Below are positions 8,803-17,172 of a stretch of DNA of 64,000 nucleotides, in pieces. Source of the stretch: Lentilactobacillus parabuchneri DSM 5707 = NBRC 107865 (GTDB lineage: Bacteria; Bacillota; Bacilli; Lactobacillales; Lactobacillaceae); assembly GCF_001435315.1 (NCBI RefSeq), contig NZ_AZGK01000003.1, forward strand, positions 124,001-188,000. The letters are read 5' to 3'. The position numbers and the translations under genes were made by a program. The notes beneath the pieces were generated by a model that saw only the letters and a program-made list of their open reading frames with translations, was not told the origin of the DNA and made no database searches. Numbering within the stretch: the stretch's first letter is position 1; the number at the start of each line of letters is the position of its first letter.

Positions 8803-8826
8803 TTCGGCTGGGAAACGGTCGTGTGG

Positions 8827-8864
8827 AAAAGGGGACGAGCAGAGTGCACTCGTTCCTTTTATTT
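8827..8864 (+). terminator. Intrinsic terminator after the cupin/CMD operon
   Basis: AAAAGGGGACGAG pairs with CTCGTTCCTTTT, followed by ATTTATT. Confidence 0.8.
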
Positions 8865-8949
8865 ATAACAGTCCTAAAGAAAATTAAATCAACTTGATGA
8901 ATATAACGCCTAAAGCAAGGTGAATTGGCAATTTAGTTTAGAATCATTA

Positions 8950-8978
8950 TTGAAAACTAGTTAAATTTGTCATACACT
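8950..8978 (+). promoter_or_regulatory. ahpC promoter
   Basis: TTGAAA (8950-8955), 17-bp spacer, TACACT (8973-8978), 42 bases before the start codon. No obvious operator dyad is visible. Confidence 0.6.
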
Positions 8979-9020
8979 TAACTTGAGTATTAAATTAAAG
9001 TGATTGGGAGGACTTAGAAT

Positions 9021-9584
9021 ATGAATTTCATTGGTAAAGAAATTGATGATTTCAAGGTCAATGCGTTTCAAGACGGGGATGTAAAACAGGTAACCAAGAA
9101 GGATTTGCTCGGCCACTGGTCGATTGTCTTCTTTTACCCGGCAGATTTTTCGTTTGTATGTCCAACCGAGCTTGGGGATTTAGCCGATAATTATGAGGAT
9201 TTCAAAAAAGCGGGTGCCGAAATTTATTCAGTATCCGAAGACACCGAATTTGTTCACCAAGCTTGGCATGAACAAAGTGAAGAGGTTGGTAAAGTTCAGT
9301 ATCCAATGATTGCAGACCCTGCAGGAAAGTTGGCACGTTTCCTTGAGGTTCTTGATGAAGATGCCGGCCAAGCTTACCGTGGCGTGTTCATTATTGACCC
9401 GGAAGGTAAGGTTCGTTCATACACCATTAATGATATGGGAATTGGCCGTAATGCCAAAGAAGTCTTGCGAACCTTGCAAGCCGCTCAATTTGTCGCCGAA
9501 CATGGTGATCGGGTATGCCCAGCCAATTGGCAGCCAGGTGAAAAGACGTTACAGCCTGGTACCAAGTTAGTGGGTAAGATTTAA
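9021..9584 (+). CDS. ahpC: Alkyl hydroperoxide reductase subunit C (2-Cys peroxiredoxin)
   Basis: Peroxiredoxin of 187 residues. The peroxidatic cysteine is C47 in PADFSFVCPTEL and the resolving cysteine C166 in RVCPANWQPG. It reduces hydrogen peroxide and organic hydroperoxides in the cytoplasm. The start is ATG after GGGAGG. It has its own promoter and a terminator (9794-9842), and no ahpF follows, so reducing power must come from a flavoprotein or thioredoxin system encoded elsewhere. It belongs to a stretch of redox genes with NADH peroxidase (12.8 kb) and NADH oxidase (25 kb). Confidence 0.95.
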   Translation: MNFIGKEIDDFKVNAFQDGDVKQVTKKDLLGHWSIVFFYPADFSFVCPTELGDLADNYEDFKKAGAEIYSVSEDTEFVHQAWHEQSEEVGKVQYPMIADPAGKLARFLEVLDEDAGQAYRGVFIIDPEGKVRSYTINDMGIGRNAKEVLRTLQAAQFVAEHGDRVCPANWQPGEKTLQPGTKLVGKI

Positions 9585-9647
9585 GTTGCTTTTAAATAAC
9601 AAAACATCAATAACAATAAGATAAAAGGTGTTTTAATCTCAGAATTT

Positions 9648-9842
9648 AAGCCCAGCAATCGATTGTTCCAAGTTTGGAATGATTGATTGCTGGGCTTAAA
9701 TGGCCGAGATCAGCCGGTTGCCAAGTAGGCTAAACAGGTTTTCAGCCGGCCGTCGTCGGATGTTTTAACTGTGTAATATGCAATCACTAGAAAGAGGCCG
9801 AATCAAAAGTTAACACTTTTGACTCAGCCCCTTTATTTTTTG
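9648..9842. repeat. Two-hairpin intergenic repeat, copy B
   Basis: The first hairpin (9648-9697) has arms AAGCCCAGCAATC and GATTGCTGGGCTT joined through GTTCC/GGAAT. Then comes a longer spacer than in copy A, and a second hairpin (9794-9831) followed by a T-rich run. The order and orientation match copy A at 5095-5231. Confidence 0.7.
9794..9842 (+). terminator. Intrinsic terminator of ahpC
   Basis: GAGGCCGAATCAAAAGT pairs with ACTTTTGACTCAGCCCC (some G-U pairs), followed by TTTATTTTTTG. Confidence 0.8.
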
Positions 9843-9945
9843 TCATATATCCAGAACATATACCAAAAACCGATTTCCAAGTTATGCTACGGCAGCCATG
9901 AAGGGCCGGCACATTTTTGGCACGCGCTGTTTTGTCATTCATATG

Positions 9946-10380
9946 TTACTGGTCCAACCGACTTGTTAGAAACTGACGTAAATTGACAACGTCTTTGATA
10001 AACTTTTCTGAATCGTCTCCAAGTATATTTCGAATCTCTGTTTCATTCTGATCATAAAATGCTCGAATACGCTTTGCCAATTTACGGGCCTTGGCAGTCA
10101 ATAAAAGAATCTTGTAGCGACTATCTTGTTTAGATGGTGCTCTTACAATGAGCGACTTTTTTTCCATTAATTGAAGTAGCGCAGTTACCGAAGACTTTTG
10201 GATGTTGAATTCTTGCTCGACATCGGTCTGGTGGAGCTCTCGATTGGCTTCGTTTCGATAAATAAAGTCAATAATACTCATCTGGACCTGGGTAATGCCC
10301 ATCTTTTTTGCCTCACGATCGGAGTAACGCTGAAGATCGTTATTTAGATTTTTGAGTAAAATTCCAATTTGTTCTGTCAT
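9946..10380 (-). CDS. MarR-family transcriptional regulator
   Basis: Winged-helix repressor of 144 residues. The recognition region is EQEFNIQKSSVTALLQLMEK (about residues 60-79) with the wing around SKQDSRYKILLL. I place the start at ATG 10380 after GAGGTG; the frame runs 25 codons further upstream but those cover the operator region. It is divergent from the MFS exporter, and two related inverted repeats in the gap suggest that it represses both itself and the exporter, with a small-molecule inducer (inferred from the family). Confidence 0.9.
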   Translation of the reverse strand: MTEQIGILLKNLNNDLQRYSDREAKKMGITQVQMSIIDFIYRNEANRELHQTDVEQEFNIQKSSVTALLQLMEKKSLIVRAPSKQDSRYKILLLTAKARKLAKRIRAFYDQNETEIRNILGDDSEKFIKDVVNLRQFLTSRLDQ

Positions 10381-10401
10381 ATGCACCTCATACTTCGATT
10401 T

Positions 10402-10423
10402 AAAACTAATTAACAGTAGTTTT
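10402..10423. promoter_or_regulatory. Candidate MarR operator, marR-proximal
   Basis: Inverted repeat AAAACTA (10402-10408) and TAGTTTT (10417-10423), lying 21 bases upstream of the marR start. It shares TTCGATTTARAACTA with the exporter-proximal site. Confidence 0.65.
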
Positions 10424-10496
10424 ATTGTATCTAAATTTAATTGATTTGTAAACAACTTTACAGTTGATTTTTATGACCAAAGATGATAGATTATTA

Positions 10497-10518
10497 AATA
10501 GTTCGATTTAGAACTATT
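10497..10518. promoter_or_regulatory. Candidate MarR operator, exporter-proximal
   Basis: Perfect inverted repeat AATAGTTC, six-base spacer, GAACTATT, ending 19 bases before the exporter start codon. Repression by blocking transcription start is the simplest reading. Confidence 0.7.
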
Positions 10519-10537
10519 ATTTATATTGGAGGATTTT

Positions 10538-11926
10538 ATGACTCGTAAAATATCAACTAAACTTTATTTATCTATTGTTGCAACTGGATTAATGGCTTTT
10601 TGTGGGGTGCTTATTGAAACTGCGATGAATGTGACTTTTCCAACCCTTATGAAGCAATTTAATGTGGATACAGCAACGATTCAGTGGTTAACGACAGGAT
10701 ATCTGCTAGTGGTGTCCATTATTATTCCAATCTCCGGTATATTGAAACGTCGTTTTACTACCATGCAACTGTTCATTACCGCAAGTACCTTTTTTATTGT
10801 TGGGTTACTGATTTGTACCATTACCAACCAATTTGATGTCTTGCTTGTCGGTCGAATTATTCAAGGACTTGGAACAGGAATTGCACTTCCTTTGATGTTT
10901 AATATCATTTTAGAGCAGGCACCATTTGAAAAGATTGGTCTTTTGATGGGAATTGGAACGCTTGTTACGGCAATTGCCCCTGCGCTCGGTCCTTCATACG
11001 GTGGCTTGTTGATTGGAATTAACTGGCACTTGATTTTTGGAATTCTACTGGCTGTTATGGTGCTTGCACTGATCCTGGGGTTATTTTCAATCACTCAGGT
11101 TTCAAAACCCGAAAAGGTTCACTTGGACTTCCCATCTTGGATTGCAATTGCAATTTTCTTTGGTGGCGCTATTTTAGGATTAAACAACATTGAATCCTCA
11201 TTATCAGTGGCTGGAATTTATGGACTGGTTGGCATTATTGGCTTGATCTGGTTTATTATTCGTTCGACCCGAATTAGCCAACCGATCGTTAGGCTGAATG
11301 TTTTTAAAAACGCATCCTTTGATTTCCACATCATCAGTTTCGTTATTTTTCAAATTATGAATGTTGGTGCAGCGTTTGTACTTCCAAACTACTTACAAAT
11401 TGTTGCCCATACATCTTCGCTAACTGCTGGCCTTATGCTCCTTCCTGGTGCAGCGTTGGGCGCAGTATTAGCACCAATCAGTGGAACAATTTACGATCGT
11501 CATGGTGCTAGAAGACCAATCACGATCGCGCTGATATTCCAAGCACTTGGGGTCGTATTCTTGATGTTGGAAGCAATGTCGGGAAGTTCGATCACTCAGC
11601 TGATTGGGTATGTTTTGATGATGGTCGGTACCGGATTTGGTATGTCAACCATTATTACTAATGGATTGGCGCAGCTTCCATCGGAAAAAAGTGTTGACGG
11701 AAACGCTGTTTTCAACACACTCCAGCAATTTGCCGGTGCGATGGGAACCGCAGTTGTTTCGTTAGTTGTTGCGCTTGCTCAGACGAAGACTGATTACGTA
11801 CACACCACTGCGGTGGGCGCACAACACGCCTTTATCTTACTGGTGATTTTAGAAGTGATTAATATCATTTGTATTTATACAGGCCTTCATTTTGGTAAAT
11901 CAAGAGAAAAGAGCGCTTCAGATTAA
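10538..11926 (+). CDS. MFS multidrug exporter, DHA2 (14-TM) type
   Basis: Integral membrane proton-coupled exporter of 462 residues. The N-terminal ETAMNVTFPTLMKQFNVD with WLTTGYLL is the DHA2 family signature (motif D1 region), and GAVLAPISGTIYDRHGARRP carries a motif-A-like loop. About 12-14 hydrophobic helices fit the size. ATG 10538 is chosen because TTG 10526 overlaps the GGAGG site. It is divergent from the MarR gene, with an operator between, so export of a toxic compound induced through MarR is likely; the substrate is unknown. Confidence 0.9.
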   Translation: MTRKISTKLYLSIVATGLMAFCGVLIETAMNVTFPTLMKQFNVDTATIQWLTTGYLLVVSIIIPISGILKRRFTTMQLFITASTFFIVGLLICTITNQFDVLLVGRIIQGLGTGIALPLMFNIILEQAPFEKIGLLMGIGTLVTAIAPALGPSYGGLLIGINWHLIFGILLAVMVLALILGLFSITQVSKPEKVHLDFPSWIAIAIFFGGAILGLNNIESSLSVAGIYGLVGIIGLIWFIIRSTRISQPIVRLNVFKNASFDFHIISFVIFQIMNVGAAFVLPNYLQIVAHTSSLTAGLMLLPGAALGAVLAPISGTIYDRHGARRPITIALIFQALGVVFLMLEAMSGSSITQLIGYVLMMVGTGFGMSTIITNGLAQLPSEKSVDGNAVFNTLQQFAGAMGTAVVSLVVALAQTKTDYVHTTAVGAQHAFILLVILEVINIICIYTGLHFGKSREKSASD

Positions 11927-12011
11927 TGGTGTAAAGAGTTGTTGCTTCATAATAATTGAACGAAATTCAAAGGCTGTCTACGGCTTCCGAGTTGGCCCTG
12001 GCCGCTTATTG

Positions 12012-12043
12012 CAATAAAAAAGCCGACCCCCAAAAGGCCGGTA
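12012..12043 (-). terminator. Intrinsic terminator of the NmrA-like gene
   Basis: On the minus strand CCGGCC pairs with GGTCGG around a short loop, followed by a T-rich run. It lies 54 bases past the stop. Confidence 0.6.
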
Positions 12044-12096
12044 TCATCTCTTAAATATAAAATACGTGGGTCATCCTCGTTCATGATTGGGAACTT

Positions 12097-12738
12097 CTAA
12101 TAAAACGATGGTTTATCCCAGTTGGTATTCGGTTCGTTGACGCCCAAACTCTTACGGGCAAACTTGCGTGACTGGTCGTTTAAGATGTCGATAATCAATT
12201 GAGCAACGGCCTGGCGGCTTACTTGGGTACCCCCAAATGGTTCGCCGCTTTCGGTAAGTTCGTAGTTGGTATTGCCATCTTTGTTATAAAGCCAGGCTAA
12301 CCGAAGCAGCGTATAGGTCAAATCGGAATTCTCGACGGCTTTCGCAGTGACTTTCCGCTTGGTGATTGAACTTTCAATCATACTGGTATTCCACTGGCCA
12401 AAGGCACCCTTAACCTCGTCTTCAATGCCTAAGACGGTTGCGCCAATTAATTGACGGACGTGGTTGGCATCCATTGCGGCGATGATATTTTTCACTGACG
12501 TGATATCACGCATTTCGTTGAGGTAAACCGCATCGACGCCATCCATTGCGGCGTTTAACGTGGCCGCATCATTGAAGTCACCATCAATCAAGGTTTCACG
12601 ACTGGGATCGCTCACTTTGATCCGGCTTTGGGCGTTCCGTGCGTACAATTTCAAATTAAAATCAGTTTGTTTTAAAAGCTGGGGGATCAAGAAACTTGAG
12701 ATCTGTCCGGCAGCTCCGAGAATTAATACAGTTTTCAA
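12097..12738 (-). CDS. NmrA-like NAD(P)-binding oxidoreductase
   Basis: Protein of 213 residues with an N-terminal Rossmann motif VLILGAAGQISSFL (residues 4-17), typical of atypical short-chain dehydrogenases (SDR_a5/NmrA-like). The usual YxxxK pair is not evident, so it may sense or bind NAD(P) rather than catalyse. The start is TTG after a strong AGGGAGG. That ribosome-binding site lies in one arm of a 21-bp inverted repeat whose other arm is just past the NADH peroxidase gene. It is downstream of that gene on the same strand, 100 bases apart. Confidence 0.82.
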   Translation of the reverse strand: MKTVLILGAAGQISSFLIPQLLKQTDFNLKLYARNAQSRIKVSDPSRETLIDGDFNDAATLNAAMDGVDAVYLNEMRDITSVKNIIAAMDANHVRQLIGATVLGIEDEVKGAFGQWNTSMIESSITKRKVTAKAVENSDLTYTLLRLAWLYNKDGNTNYELTESGEPFGGTQVSRQAVAQLIIDILNDQSRKFARKSLGVNEPNTNWDKPSFY

Positions 12739-12740
12739 AT

Positions 12741-12832
12741 AAATTCCTCCCTAAAATGATTTTGGGTCCGCCTTTACTATACCGCAAATCTGCGTTTGAG
12801 TATCGGTGAGCAATCGTTTTAGGGAGGAATTT
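12741..12832 (-). repeat. SD/anti-SD inverted repeat upstream of the NmrA-like gene
   Basis: Arms at 12741-12761 and 12812-12832 match over 21 bp with one mismatch; the core is AAATTCCTCCCTAAAA against TTTTAGGGAGGAATTT. In an mRNA read from the NADH peroxidase gene, the 5' arm would pair with the ribosome-binding site of the NmrA-like gene. Confidence 0.75.
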
Positions 12833-12838
12833 AATTTA

Positions 12839-14197
12839 TTATTGATCTAAGTCTTGAAGTGCTTGTTGAGCTGCGACGTTCATGATGTTCCAAGGACGGT
12901 CAAATCCTGGTTGGAAGAAGAAGTCGGCGTATGCCAAATCATCGAGGGTCATTTTGCCTTGAATGGCGAGACTGATGGCATTGATGTTGGCAGTGACGTC
13001 TCGTTTCGACATAATCTGAGCACCTAAGATGAGGTGACTGTCTGGATCAAATGTCAACTTGAAGAAAACGGTCTGATTACCAGCTTCGTCGGGAACAAAT
13101 GGGGGTTGGGTGGTGTCCGTGACAAAGACGGATTGACTCTTCACGCCATTTGCGTCCGAAGTGCCTTCCTTGATACCGGTTGAAGCAAAGTGGTAATCAA
13201 AGACTGACAGGGCAGATGAACCGGAGACGGCTGGCATTTTCATGTCATGGCCAAGAACGTTCTTGGCAGCGATTCGTCCCTGACGACGGGCGTTGGTAGC
13301 CAAAGCAATTTGTAATTCTTTGCCAGTCGGCGCATAGGGCACCTTGGTGCTGTCACCAACGGCATAAATATCGGGTTGGCTGGTTTCCAAATGGTCGTTG
13401 ACCTTGACTAATCCCTTGTTATTCAGCTCAAGGGTATCTTTCAACCAGCCGGTGTTAGCTTTAATGCCGGCGGTTTCAATCACTAAATCACTTGGGTATT
13501 CGGCTTGATCAGTCTTAACAGCACTAACTTTGCCGTCTTGGCCGATAAATTCTTTAACCGATTGCCCCGTTGCCAAGTAGATATTGTGATCTTTCAGAGT
13601 ATCTGACAATATATCCGTGAATTCCTGGTCCAAATAAAGTGCCAGTGGGCGAGGAAGCAAGTCGATCAAAGTGACGTGTTTGCCAGCTTTGGAAAAGACT
13701 TCTGCTGCTTCGATGCCAATGTAGCCGGCACCAATGACGGTCACGTTTTGAACATCTGGATCGACGGTCTTTTCTTTAAGTTTGATGGCCCAGTCACGAC
13801 CACGCATCGCATAGACGTTGGCCAAGTCGCCGCCTGGTACTGGGATGCTGGCTGGCACTGCACCGGCCGACAAAACCAATTTATCGTATGGTTCTTTTCG
13901 AGTCGTATCATCATCAAGATTATGCACGGTTACGGTGTGGGCATCCGGGTCAATTGACGTGACTTCTTGGTGCACGAAGACGTTAACGCCCTTGGCACGC
14001 ATCCCCTTTGCCGTTGCATAGCGAACGGAGTTAACATCTTTGACGACGCCTTCCAAGTAAAGCTGCATGCCGCAGGAGAGAAACGAAATGAAGTCACCTT
14101 TCTCATACCACTGAATCTCAGTATCCGGTTTTTCAGCCAATATTCCTCTAACAGTTTCAAATCCACCGTGAGATGAACCAACAACAATCACTTTCAT
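12839..14197 (-). CDS. npr: NADH peroxidase
   Basis: FAD-dependent pyridine nucleotide-disulfide oxidoreductase, 452 residues, reducing hydrogen peroxide to water with NADH. The N-terminal FAD motif VIVVGSSHGG includes His10, and the redox-active Cys42 lies in SFLSCGMQLYLEG, the form found in Enterococcus Npr rather than in NADH oxidase. The NADH-binding motif VIGAGYIGIEAAE and second FAD motif IYAVGDST follow, and the C-terminal dimer domain ends with FFFQPGFDRPWN. ATG 14197 lies eight bases after AGGCGG; the TTG just before is less likely. It is probably cytoplasmic oxidative defence alongside ahpC. Confidence 0.93.
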   Translation of the reverse strand: MKVIVVGSSHGGFETVRGILAEKPDTEIQWYEKGDFISFLSCGMQLYLEGVVKDVNSVRYATAKGMRAKGVNVFVHQEVTSIDPDAHTVTVHNLDDDTTRKEPYDKLVLSAGAVPASIPVPGGDLANVYAMRGRDWAIKLKEKTVDPDVQNVTVIGAGYIGIEAAEVFSKAGKHVTLIDLLPRPLALYLDQEFTDILSDTLKDHNIYLATGQSVKEFIGQDGKVSAVKTDQAEYPSDLVIETAGIKANTGWLKDTLELNNKGLVKVNDHLETSQPDIYAVGDSTKVPYAPTGKELQIALATNARRQGRIAAKNVLGHDMKMPAVSGSSALSVFDYHFASTGIKEGTSDANGVKSQSVFVTDTTQPPFVPDEAGNQTVFFKLTFDPDSHLILGAQIMSKRDVTANINAISLAIQGKMTLDDLAYADFFFQPGFDRPWNIMNVAAQQALQDLDQ

Positions 14198-14227
14198 CAA
14201 CGATTCCGCCTTTCTATTTACGTGATT

Positions 14228-14260
14228 AACAAGTCATTTACTTGTTACATATAGCGTAAC
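14228..14260 (-). promoter_or_regulatory. Inverted repeats upstream of npr
   Basis: AACAAGT (14228-14234) and ACTTGTT (14240-14246) form a perfect dyad with a five-base spacer; GTTAC (14244-14248) and GTAAC (14256-14260) form an overlapping second one. Similar CTTGT/ACAAG dyads lie before the NADH oxidase gene. Confidence 0.5.
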
Positions 14261-14463
14261 ATATTTTGATACCGAGTTGTTGAAATAGATTGGAATGATT
14301 ATAAATAAAAAACGAGGCACTTTAATTTTGATTTTTAAAAAAGTTATTAATTGACCTGCAAAACTGCAATTTGGTAACCTTCATGTTGTTCGAGTAGGGA
14401 GATGCATCTTAACACCTTATTTAGAATAATTATATTAAAAGCGTTATCTGACGGTCTTCGGTT

Positions 14464-14496
14464 TACAAAAAAACGCCTCGAAATCGAGACGCTTAA
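14464..14496 (-). terminator. Intrinsic terminator of the ThrE/M20 operon
   Basis: On the minus strand GCGTCTCG pairs with CGAGGCG around TTT, followed by seven T, directly after the M20 stop. Confidence 0.85.
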
Positions 14497-14501
14497 CTTT
14501 A

Positions 14502-15686
14502 TTAATCGCTTAAATAGTTGATGGTTGCTGTTCCGGCAGCTTTGGCGGCAATCAACAGGCATTTTTCATTCATCATAAAATCTGGACTGTGGTGGGGATG
14601 ATTGGCACCATCGTCGGTCATACAACCGACATAAAAGAAGATACTGGGCCTTTCTTGGGCGAAGTAGGCAAAGTCTTCGGAAGGATCCTGAGGGCCAAAG
14701 TCGGTAATTTGGGTGACTTCAGGAATCTTTGCGGCTTCCAAAGTTTGGATGACTTGCTTGCTGAACTGAGTATCGTTGTATAAGACTGGGTAATTGTCAT
14801 CATAGTCGATGGTACTGTGAACGCCAAACATTACTTCGATACCGTGGGCAATTTGCTCGACTTGCTGGCGGATCTTTTGCCGGGTTGCTTCTTTCATGAC
14901 CCGGACGTCACCCTTTAACGTGACCGATTCTTTGATCGCGTTAAACGAGCCAACACCATCGAATGACCCAATCGTAACGGAACCGGTATCAAACGGGTCC
15001 AGTCGGCGAGAAACGACCGTTTGTAGGGAAGTGACAAAGTAGCTCCCTGCCACAATGGCGTCATTTGAGAGGTGCGGCATTGACGCGTGACCGCCTTTTC
15101 CGGTAAAGGTGATGGTGAAGTCAGAGCGGCCGGTTTGGCTTTCCCCGTAATGGTAGCCGATTGCCCCAGTTGGCATTGAAGACATCACGTGAATGCCGAT
15201 CACGTTATCGACGCCATCCAGCGCGCCATCTTTGATCATTGATTTGGCTCCACCGGGAGAGACTTCCTCAGCCGGCTGGTGGATGATTCGAATTGAGCCT
15301 TTTAAGTGATCTTTAAGAGCGATCAGGTTCTTGGCCAAAACCATCATGTAAGCAGTGTGACCATCATGGCCGCATGCGTGCATGACACCTGGATTCTGGG
15401 ATTTGAAAGGTAAATCATTGTCTTCTTGAATTGCCAGGGCGTCAAAGTCGGCGCGCAAGGCGAGCTTTGGTCCAGGATTTTCGCTATCGATATCGACCAA
15501 GAGTCCATAACCGTCGCCACAGTTTCGGACGGTGCAATCAAGTCCCTGATAAAAATCTTTGATATAGGCTGCAGTTTGTTTTTCCTTAAACGATAATTCC
15601 GGGTGTTCATGAAGATGGCGGCGAATCTTGATCATTTCGTCTTCATCCGCTTCTAACCGCTGCATCAATTCTTTTTCAACATCCAA
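14502..15686 (-). CDS. M20-family amidohydrolase (N-acyl-amino acid / hippurate hydrolase type)
   Basis: Cytoplasmic metallohydrolase of 394 residues. Metal-ligand blocks are MHACGHDGHTAYMM (about residue 100), the catalytic acid region HQPAEEVSPGG (about 135) and GIHVMSSMPTG; the C-terminal FYVGC and HSPDF blocks complete the family pattern. These enzymes release amino acids from N-acetyl, benzoyl or similar conjugates. The start is TTG, eight bases after AGGAGG. It is the third gene of a unit with two ThrE-type membrane proteins, 16 bases downstream, so a released amino acid may be what the transporter handles (inference). Confidence 0.9.
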   Translation of the reverse strand: MDVEKELMQRLEADEDEMIKIRRHLHEHPELSFKEKQTAAYIKDFYQGLDCTVRNCGDGYGLLVDIDSENPGPKLALRADFDALAIQEDNDLPFKSQNPGVMHACGHDGHTAYMMVLAKNLIALKDHLKGSIRIIHQPAEEVSPGGAKSMIKDGALDGVDNVIGIHVMSSMPTGAIGYHYGESQTGRSDFTITFTGKGGHASMPHLSNDAIVAGSYFVTSLQTVVSRRLDPFDTGSVTIGSFDGVGSFNAIKESVTLKGDVRVMKEATRQKIRQQVEQIAHGIEVMFGVHSTIDYDDNYPVLYNDTQFSKQVIQTLEAAKIPEVTQITDFGPQDPSEDFAYFAQERPSIFFYVGCMTDDGANHPHHSPDFMMNEKCLLIAAKAAGTATINYLSD

Positions 15687-15702
15687 ATGAATAACCTCCT
15701 AA

Positions 15703-16170
15703 TTATTTGTTTGCTGGCTGTTTACGTCGACTTACTACCTTAAGCAATAAGGGCTTAATTCGATTAAAAATGACTTCAGCGACGACAAAACCGACTGCCA
15801 AAGCAATGGCGATCGTTAACGCGTTAAACATGTATTGGCCGGTCCGCCATTCGTTTCCAAGGGTAAAACTTCTCATGCCCAGGTATAAAATCCCGCCGGG
15901 AACTAATGAGACCAGGCTGGGGACGTAGATGATATTAACGGGTACCCGAAAGATCACCGCCGAAATATTACCCAGAATCCCAATAACGATCGCCGCCGTA
16001 AAGTTCGATAGAATTAAGCCGTGATCAACTTGAAGGACCAGGTAATAAGCGACCCAGGCAAGCGATCCGGTAATTCCTGCGGGCAACAGTGATCGCCGCG
16101 GAACGTTGGTGACCAGACCAAAGCCCACGGTTGAAAGAAAACTGACGATTAATTCAACTAAGACTTTCAT
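15703..16170 (-). CDS. Threonine/serine exporter, small subunit (DUF3815/ThrE_2)
   Basis: Membrane protein of 155 residues with about five hydrophobic helices. VPSLVSLVPGGILYLGMRS with the PGG turn is typical of the C-terminal half of ThrE. In many Firmicutes ThrE is split; this gene overlaps its partner by four bases (ATGA), so the two are translated together. Export of threonine and serine is proven for Corynebacterium ThrE only; here the substrate is inferred. A second copy of the pair lies at 33.0-34.2 kb. Confidence 0.87.
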   Translation of the reverse strand: MKVLVELIVSFLSTVGFGLVTNVPRRSLLPAGITGSLAWVAYYLVLQVDHGLILSNFTAAIVIGILGNISAVIFRVPVNIIYVPSLVSLVPGGILYLGMRSFTLGNEWRTGQYMFNALTIAIALAVGFVVAEVIFNRIKPLLLKVVSRRKQPANK

Positions 16171-16946
16171 AGGCCACCTCCGAGATGAAATAAAATTGAA
16201 GAAACGGCAGCGCCAATGACGACTCCCGCGCCAATTGAGCCGGCAATAATCAACGCATCAACCGCCCGGACCACTCCGGAGATGGTGTTGCGGTCGATAA
16301 TTTCTCGAAACGAGTTGGTAATGGCGACACCTGGAACCAAGGGCATCAGGGCACTGACGATGATGTTGCCGGCACTGGTAGCAATTCCCATTGACTGCAG
16401 AAGGGTTGCCAACAAACCAACGGTAAAACCACCAAGTCCGGCAGCAACGTAAGGCGTTTTAATCCGTGGGCTGGAAAGTGCGGCTGCCAAGTAGCCGAAG
16501 ATGCCAACAAAAAAGGCCAGTCCCAAGTCTGCCCAAGTTGCCTTGAACAAAAGCATTGGCGCGACTGAAACCAAGGCGGCGCCAAATACTTTTTCCGGCC
16601 AAGTGAAATCGATGACCTTTTTATCGATCTGATTGATGGTCTTTTTGAGCTCGGCAAAGTCAATTTTGCCTTCAACGAACCGGCGGGACATGGTGTTAAT
16701 TTCGTCGACTTTTTCCAAATTAAAGTCTCCAAGCCGCACCTTGACCAAGTGGGTTTTGGTTTGATTGTTGACGCCGACAAATAGGGCGGTGATTGTGGCG
16801 TGGCAGGTAATATCGTAGTGGGCGGCGCGGCCGATGTATTCGACGGTGCCTTCGACGCGTGAAGTTTCCGCACCGCTGGTCAAAAGGATTTTGCCGACTT
16901 GCCCACAGACCGTGATTAAATCATCTTCGGAAATTGATTCGTTCAT
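16167..16946 (-). CDS. Threonine/serine exporter, large subunit (DUF1212/ThrE)
   Basis: Protein of 259 residues. The N-terminal soluble part has LLTSGAETSRVEGTVEYIGR, the conserved E-[TS]-SRVE block of ThrE, and the C-terminal part carries about five membrane helices with LMPLVPGVAITNSFREII. The start is ATG after GAGGTGA. It is the first gene of the operon ThrE-large, ThrE-small, M20 amidohydrolase; a TATAAT-like -10 is visible on the minus strand near 17,980-equivalent distance from nothing else and is placed about 35 bases upstream of the start. Confidence 0.88.
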   Translation of the reverse strand: MNESISEDDLITVCGQVGKILLTSGAETSRVEGTVEYIGRAAHYDITCHATITALFVGVNNQTKTHLVKVRLGDFNLEKVDEINTMSRRFVEGKIDFAELKKTINQIDKKVIDFTWPEKVFGAALVSVAPMLLFKATWADLGLAFFVGIFGYLAAALSSPRIKTPYVAAGLGGFTVGLLATLLQSMGIATSAGNIIVSALMPLVPGVAITNSFREIIDRNTISGVVRAVDALIIAGSIGAGVVIGAAVSSILFHLGGGL

Positions 16947-17137
16947 ACTTTCACCTCGAAATTTCTCTTTATGATTGATTATAGGCTAATTTGGAAATAA
17001 AGATGACAATTAATTTGGTTGTATCAGAGATCCACTGATAAGTAAAAAGCCACACAGTGATATGTTTACTCGTCAATTGTTGCCATACTTGTGTCGCTTA
17101 GGATACGGAAAAAATGCGCGTTCAATTGAAAATTGGA

Positions 17138-17166
17138 TTGACAAAGTAATAAAACGATGATAAAGT
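17138..17166 (+). promoter_or_regulatory. Promoter of the metA-metY leader
   Basis: TTGACA (17138-17143), 17-bp spacer, TAAAGT (17161-17166). Transcription would start near 17173, giving a leader of about 575 bases before metA. Confidence 0.8.
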
Positions 17167-17172
17167 TACAGA

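Larger units (their letters stand above)
9585..9945. other. 361-bp intergenic region between convergent ahpC and marR
   Basis: It holds repeat copy B and the ahpC terminator. I see no coding signal in it. Confidence 0.7.
14201..14501. other. 301-bp intergenic region
   Basis: It holds the npr upstream dyads, AT-rich sequence with no recognisable gene, and the M20 operon terminator at its right end. Confidence 0.6.
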
